A DNA stretch of 64,000 nt from Amorphochlora amoebiformis. Its lineage: Eukaryota > Cercozoa > Chlorarachniophyceae. Below, one piece after another: positions 1-64,000 of the stretch (positions within the stretch are counted from its first letter, which is position 1; every line of letters starts with the position of its first letter). The notes under the pieces were generated by a model, which saw nothing but the letters and a program-made list of their open reading frames with translations, was not told the origin of the DNA and searched no databases. The stretch covers positions 1,364,001 through 1,428,000 of the forward strand of contig BAAHQB010000003.1 in NCBI GenBank assembly GCA_054601695.1, in the 5' to 3' direction. A program made the translations under genes and the position numbers.

Positions 1-58
1 ATTGTGGTTTATGACATATTGACATACTTGTAATATTATCATTATTGATAAAACATAT

Positions 59-2339
<2,281 letters not shown>

Positions 2340-2423
2340 GGAGGCGCGACGTGGGGTCGATCTGCCGACAAACTAATAAAAATTTCAGGAAGTATATAAT
2401 TCCGCGGCTCTTCAGCAGCAACA
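2340..2423. promoter_or_regulatory. probable bidirectional promoter between genes 0 and 1
   Basis: Only 84 bp separate the ATG of gene 0 (complement, 2339) from the ATG of gene 1 (2424). The interval is free of microsatellite. It holds an AT-rich TATATAA at about 2393 followed by a GC-rich stretch before the gene 1 start. A second TATAAAAG lies at about 2147 inside the first intron of gene 0. Promoter function is inferred from the arrangement only. Confidence 0.4.
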
Positions 2424-11494
<9,071 letters not shown>

Positions 11495-11955
11495 ACTGTA
11501 GTTCATTTTGGCATGGCTAGCCTGACTCGGGTCTGGCTATATCCATGCAGTCCATTGCCTTGGATTCATAATCATGTTAACTAGATTAACACGAACTTGA
11601 TAATTTATGACCAGATCTCACCTCTAGACCTTATTGCGCTAATATCTCTAAATCTAGCTAGCTAGCTATTCGTACGGTATATACACAGTGTTTAGACTCA
11701 ATATTATAAGAGACTATTTGGTATCAGACCTGGTGCGGAGTGCAAACTGCTACAGCCACTACCCAGATTAGATAGATTAGTACTTCCATACTATGGTAAC
11801 GAATAGTAATTCTGAGCCTATCGGAAATTAAGAAGTATAACACAATGGTAAAGATACGCAGCTAGGTTGTATGAATTAAATTGCATTCTATGATATCTGT
11901 TGGCCACGTCCATAGAACTAGTAGAACTCAAGCTTATAGAAGTCACTTCAAGTCA
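11495..11955. other. convergent intergenic spacer, CTAG-rich
   Basis: Spacer between the stops of gene 1 (+) and gene 2 (-). It is nearly free of (AT)n and repeatedly contains CTAG (for example GCTAGCTAGCTA near 11655, also near 11516, 11578, 11625 and 11920). It must hold both 3' ends. I see no clear AATAAA signal and no coding sequence. Confidence 0.7.
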
Positions 11956-33955
<22,000 letters not shown>

Positions 33956-34317
33956 TTTCTCGAATAACTCAACCGCGCGGGTTTCCAAGACGCCGCGGCC
34001 TGTCAAAAACAAAGTCACGCGGGTGTCACGCAGGGTGACAGTCTCATGTAAACTGTCCCTCAACGTGACATAAGGTACGTCCCACCATGTCACGCATATC
34101 TTCCGCACTTTGTTTGATTTCAATTTTTCGAATGGGGCTGAAGTTGCGATGAGATTCCAGTGGTGAAAAGGTTTGATATCTCATTTAATCAACTAAAATA
34201 TTGCGAATAACGGTTTTGGACAGCGAAACCTAGGGTGCGGGGAGAGAGAGATTTGGACTTAGTCTCTTGAACAGCATCTGGGGTATTGAACAGCATCTGG
34301 GGTATTAATAATATTAC

Positions 34318-34364
<47 letters not shown>

Positions 34365-34999
34365 AAACATATTAAATTTGATCGCGATATAAAATTAGGC
34401 ATATCATCAGCATGGCTGGCCCGAGTCCGAGGCATACAAACATCATGATGCATATCATAGTACAAAGTTACATGTACGTATAAGTAGTTAGAGTACCCGG
34501 TGCACTAATAGAATCTACGTACAATACTTTATGTATGAGTAATTGTACTCATGAGTGGACTCGGTGTGTACATATATGAACCAGTAATCTATATAGCTGG
34601 GTAATTAATCTAGCTAGATCTAGATCATATAGCTAGCTAGTGAGTTTCTTCTATATATAGTCTAACAGACTAAGTACCCGGTGTACTGTGTTTTTAAAGG
34701 TAATATTACCTCAGTGAAACGGTGCGGAACTCTAGAACTGGGGTTGGATTGGGTGCTATCTATGTTCTAGCCTCTGAGAATAACATTAATTAATATTGCA
34801 TGCCAGCTAGTGTATGGTTATTATGACCTCAGGTCCATTCGCACGTACGTGCACTCGGTCGAATGCTTGTAGAACTGGCAATGATTTAACTAACTTGACG
34901 ATATAATGAATGTCCTGCTCGCTGAGCCGTGTACGGCTAAACCCGACCGCGACCGCTAGCCTCTGAGCCTATCGAAACCCCTTGATTACTGTATTTCCT
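33956..34999. other. intergenic region between gene 2 start and gene 3 stop
   Basis: Contains the 5' flank of gene 2 (33956-34250, with GTCACGC-like motifs repeated at 34014-34096), a 19 bp tandem duplication (34267-34304), an (AT)n run (34321-34360) and a CTAG-rich stretch (34490-34990, for example AGCTAGATCTAGATC near 34613). The CTAG-rich part is the 3' flank of gene 3. No coding sequence recognised. Confidence 0.6.
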
Positions 35000-35829
35000 T
35001 TACTCGTCATCGTCGTCATCTTCCTCCTTCAACGTTACGGTTCGTGTCAGTTAGGATGTCAGCGTTAGGATTAGGATTAGATTACCTCATCCTCGTCCTC
35101 GTCCTCGTCTTCGTTCTTGGGAGCAGGACCATTGACCTTCTTGATATCCTTGCCGGCAAGTAGGAGCTCCAACTGATCCTCCATGATGGCCATGTGGGTC
35201 GGGGCGGTAGCACCAAGCTCAGAGTGCTGCTGGTGCCAGACGATCTTGTCGTCTTTGATGACGAAAGTGTGGGGAACGTTTAGAGGGGCGCGCATTTCGC
35301 GGGAAAGATATTCCTTGATTTTCTTGTCCTTGTCGAATGTGATGGCGAATTTGGTAGGGAAGGCAGTCGAATACTTCTTCTTGGGGTCCTCGATCCACTT
35401 CTTTGCGTAAGAGGTGTCTGGGTCAGTAGAAACTCCAATAACCGTGACAGCCTGAGAGCGAGAAAATGAAAACAGCTCGCGGTTACATCTTAGCAAGGGA
35501 GAAGGAAGGTACCTTCTTCTTGTAAAATTCGGCGAGTGTGGAGTAGAGGACAATCTTGGGGTAGCAAGCCTTCTGGAACTGGGCCCACACGAACAGGACA
35601 ACGATATCTCCCTTCTCAGGCTTGGGGTATTCCTTCACGTCAGTCAGCCACTCCATGTTGGAGAGTTCTGGGGCCTAACGTACCAAATAAGATGTTAGAA
35701 TGAAGATTTCACCAAAGCAAATGAAAAGGTGTCTACCTTCTGACCAATGATTCGGTCATCATCATATGTTAAGTACTTGGGGTTGCCTTTAATCTTGTCA
35801 GCCTCGAAGCACCTCTTGGAATCGGACAT
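35000..35829 (-). CDS. redoxin-domain (AhpC/TSA or TlpA-like) protein (gene 3)
   Basis: Four exons (complement 35829-35737, 35674-35513, 35451-35086, 35026-35000), all phase 0, joined to 648 bp, 215 aa. The introns are only 59-62 bp, GT-AG and free of microsatellite, unlike every neighbour. A thioredoxin-like fold is seen: beta strand DIVVLFVWAQF, then QKAC (65-68) at the place of the CxxC/peroxidatic motif, AVTVIGVSTDPD, a conserved NVPHTFVI strand with cis-Pro, and IVWHQQHSE. Only one Cys (C68) remains in the active-site loop, pointing to a one-Cys or altered redoxin. The C-terminus is a run of Glu/Asp, extended by the tiny last exon, after a Pro/Lys linker. There is no signal peptide, so it is probably cytosolic. 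Substrate unknown. Divergent from gene 4 across 226 bp. Confidence 0.85.
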
Positions 35830-36055
35830 ATCTGCGAAATTTATGGAAGCGTCAATTTTCGATCTCTGTGTGTTGTATATAGGGAGTGCCAAAGCGGCTG
35901 CCTTGTGATGGCTCACGCGGACCTTCTGCCGAAAATGAATTCGCCGGGCTACCGGAGACGTGTGGAGATTTTCAATCAGGTATCCAATACTCTCTCCTAG
36001 AAGCGAAAAGAAATGTTCATTATTTTCTCGCAACCAATGAGCAAGTGAGGCCGTA
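35830..36055. promoter_or_regulatory. probable bidirectional promoter of genes 3 and 4
   Basis: 226 bp between the start codons of gene 3 (complement 35829) and gene 4 (36056), unique in sequence and without (AT)n. No certain TATA box. The minus-strand reading frame through it is taken as non-coding because gene 3 already has a fitting ATG. Confidence 0.45.
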
Positions 36056-60313
<24,258 letters not shown>

Positions 60314-60710
60314 TACAGCGGCCTTGAAATCATGTATCAATGACATTTGAATTCCCAGAGATAATTCTTAGATTTAGTAAACAACAAATCTTATGAATTC
60401 GCTGCTAGCATGTCTGTCAGATGTGATAATTATTCTCATATATTAGATCTAGTAGATGTATACAAACGCAACTTTAATGATCTCGATAATGTTTCTGTAA
60501 ATTTTTGTAAGCATTCCAATTACTGGAACTAGCTTAAGAAGCTGGCTAGAAGTATACTAGTAATTTACGTCTAGTACATGAACTAGATCTAGTAGATGAG
60601 AATGCGGCATCGATCTCCTAGATCTATGATCTAGATGATACTAGAATAGTGATGAAATTATTATAATATTACAAATTTTAGCAGTTCATGATTGCGCACG
60701 CGTAGGTGAT
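60314..60710. other. convergent intergenic spacer, CTAG-rich
   Basis: Lies between the stops of gene 4 (+) and gene 5 (-). No microsatellite. Many CTAG and AGATCTAG motifs (near 60403, 60448, 60528, 60545, 60560, 60590, 60620 and 60640). No coding sequence and no clear AATAAA signal. Confidence 0.7.
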
Positions 60711-63868
<3,158 letters not shown>

Positions 63869-64000
63869 TCTTCAGATTAGAATTAGCTTAGCGGTGGGAT
63901 TAGTTAAGTGGTCTTCCAGCCCGAATGCGAGCCTTAAAATCATAAAATTACTCTAGCTTTCGGCACCCCCCTAATCCTTACCTAACCCTTCGTTCTTACT

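Noticed and set aside
63869-64000. Further exon of gene 5 or another gene at the right edge
   Set aside because: No phase-consistent exon is visible. The sequence holds only short CTAACC-like motifs.

Overview
This window looks like nuclear DNA of an intron-rich unicellular eukaryote (protist or alga). Coding sequence is broken into many short exons with GT-AG borders, all frames use the standard stop codons, and no bacterial features (operons, ribosome binding sites) are present. One intron carries a TTAGGG array of the common telomere type. I cannot place the lineage firmly. The DnaJ gene with a Gly/Ala-rich region, and the Cys/His motif of gene 1, recall stramenopile or alveolate proteins, but that is inference.

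Most of the sequence is (AT)n and related TA-rich microsatellite, and nearly all of it lies inside introns. The long Ile/Tyr-repeat reading frames it creates are not genes. Between the repeats, exons can be joined in consistent phase into six genes. (0) A partial leftward gene of unknown function, 524-2339. (1) A rightward 27-exon gene, 2424-11494, encoding about 980 aa with two chromodomains, a C2HC finger, a Cys/His motif, a GATA-like Cys4 finger and a C-terminal Kre9/KNH-like beta-sandwich. (2) A leftward 23-exon gene, 33955-11956, about 715 aa, with a membrane anchor, J domain, thioredoxin-like domain lacking its CxxC, and two C-terminal membrane segments. (3) A compact leftward 4-exon redoxin gene, 35829-35000, 215 aa. 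(4) A rightward 42-exon gene, 36056-60313, about 873 aa, a J-domain protein with a Gly/Ala-rich segment and a DnaJ-X region. (5) A leftward gene of 7 or 8 exons, 63868-60711, about 201-208 aa, of unknown function.

Layout: genes 0/1 and 3/4 are head to head over 84 and 226 bp, suggesting shared promoters. Genes 1/2 and 4/5 converge on spacers of about 400-460 bp that are rich in CTAG and almost free of microsatellite. Introns make up about 68% of gene 1 and about 90% of genes 2 and 4, but only 22% of gene 3, whose introns are 59-62 bp and repeat-free. Intron-borne extras include two copies of a tRNA-derived SINE-like element, a decayed copy of a J-domain exon, two antisense glutathione S-transferase exons, a GC-rich coding-like island, a (CT)n tract of about 455 bp, a poly(A) tract of about 200 bp and many duplicated short segments.

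Two of the large genes are J-domain cochaperones (one probably ER-membrane bound, one probably soluble), the third is a chromatin-type protein and the compact gene a redox protein. I see no pathway linking them. All exon models are hand-made from splice motifs and phase and need transcript support.
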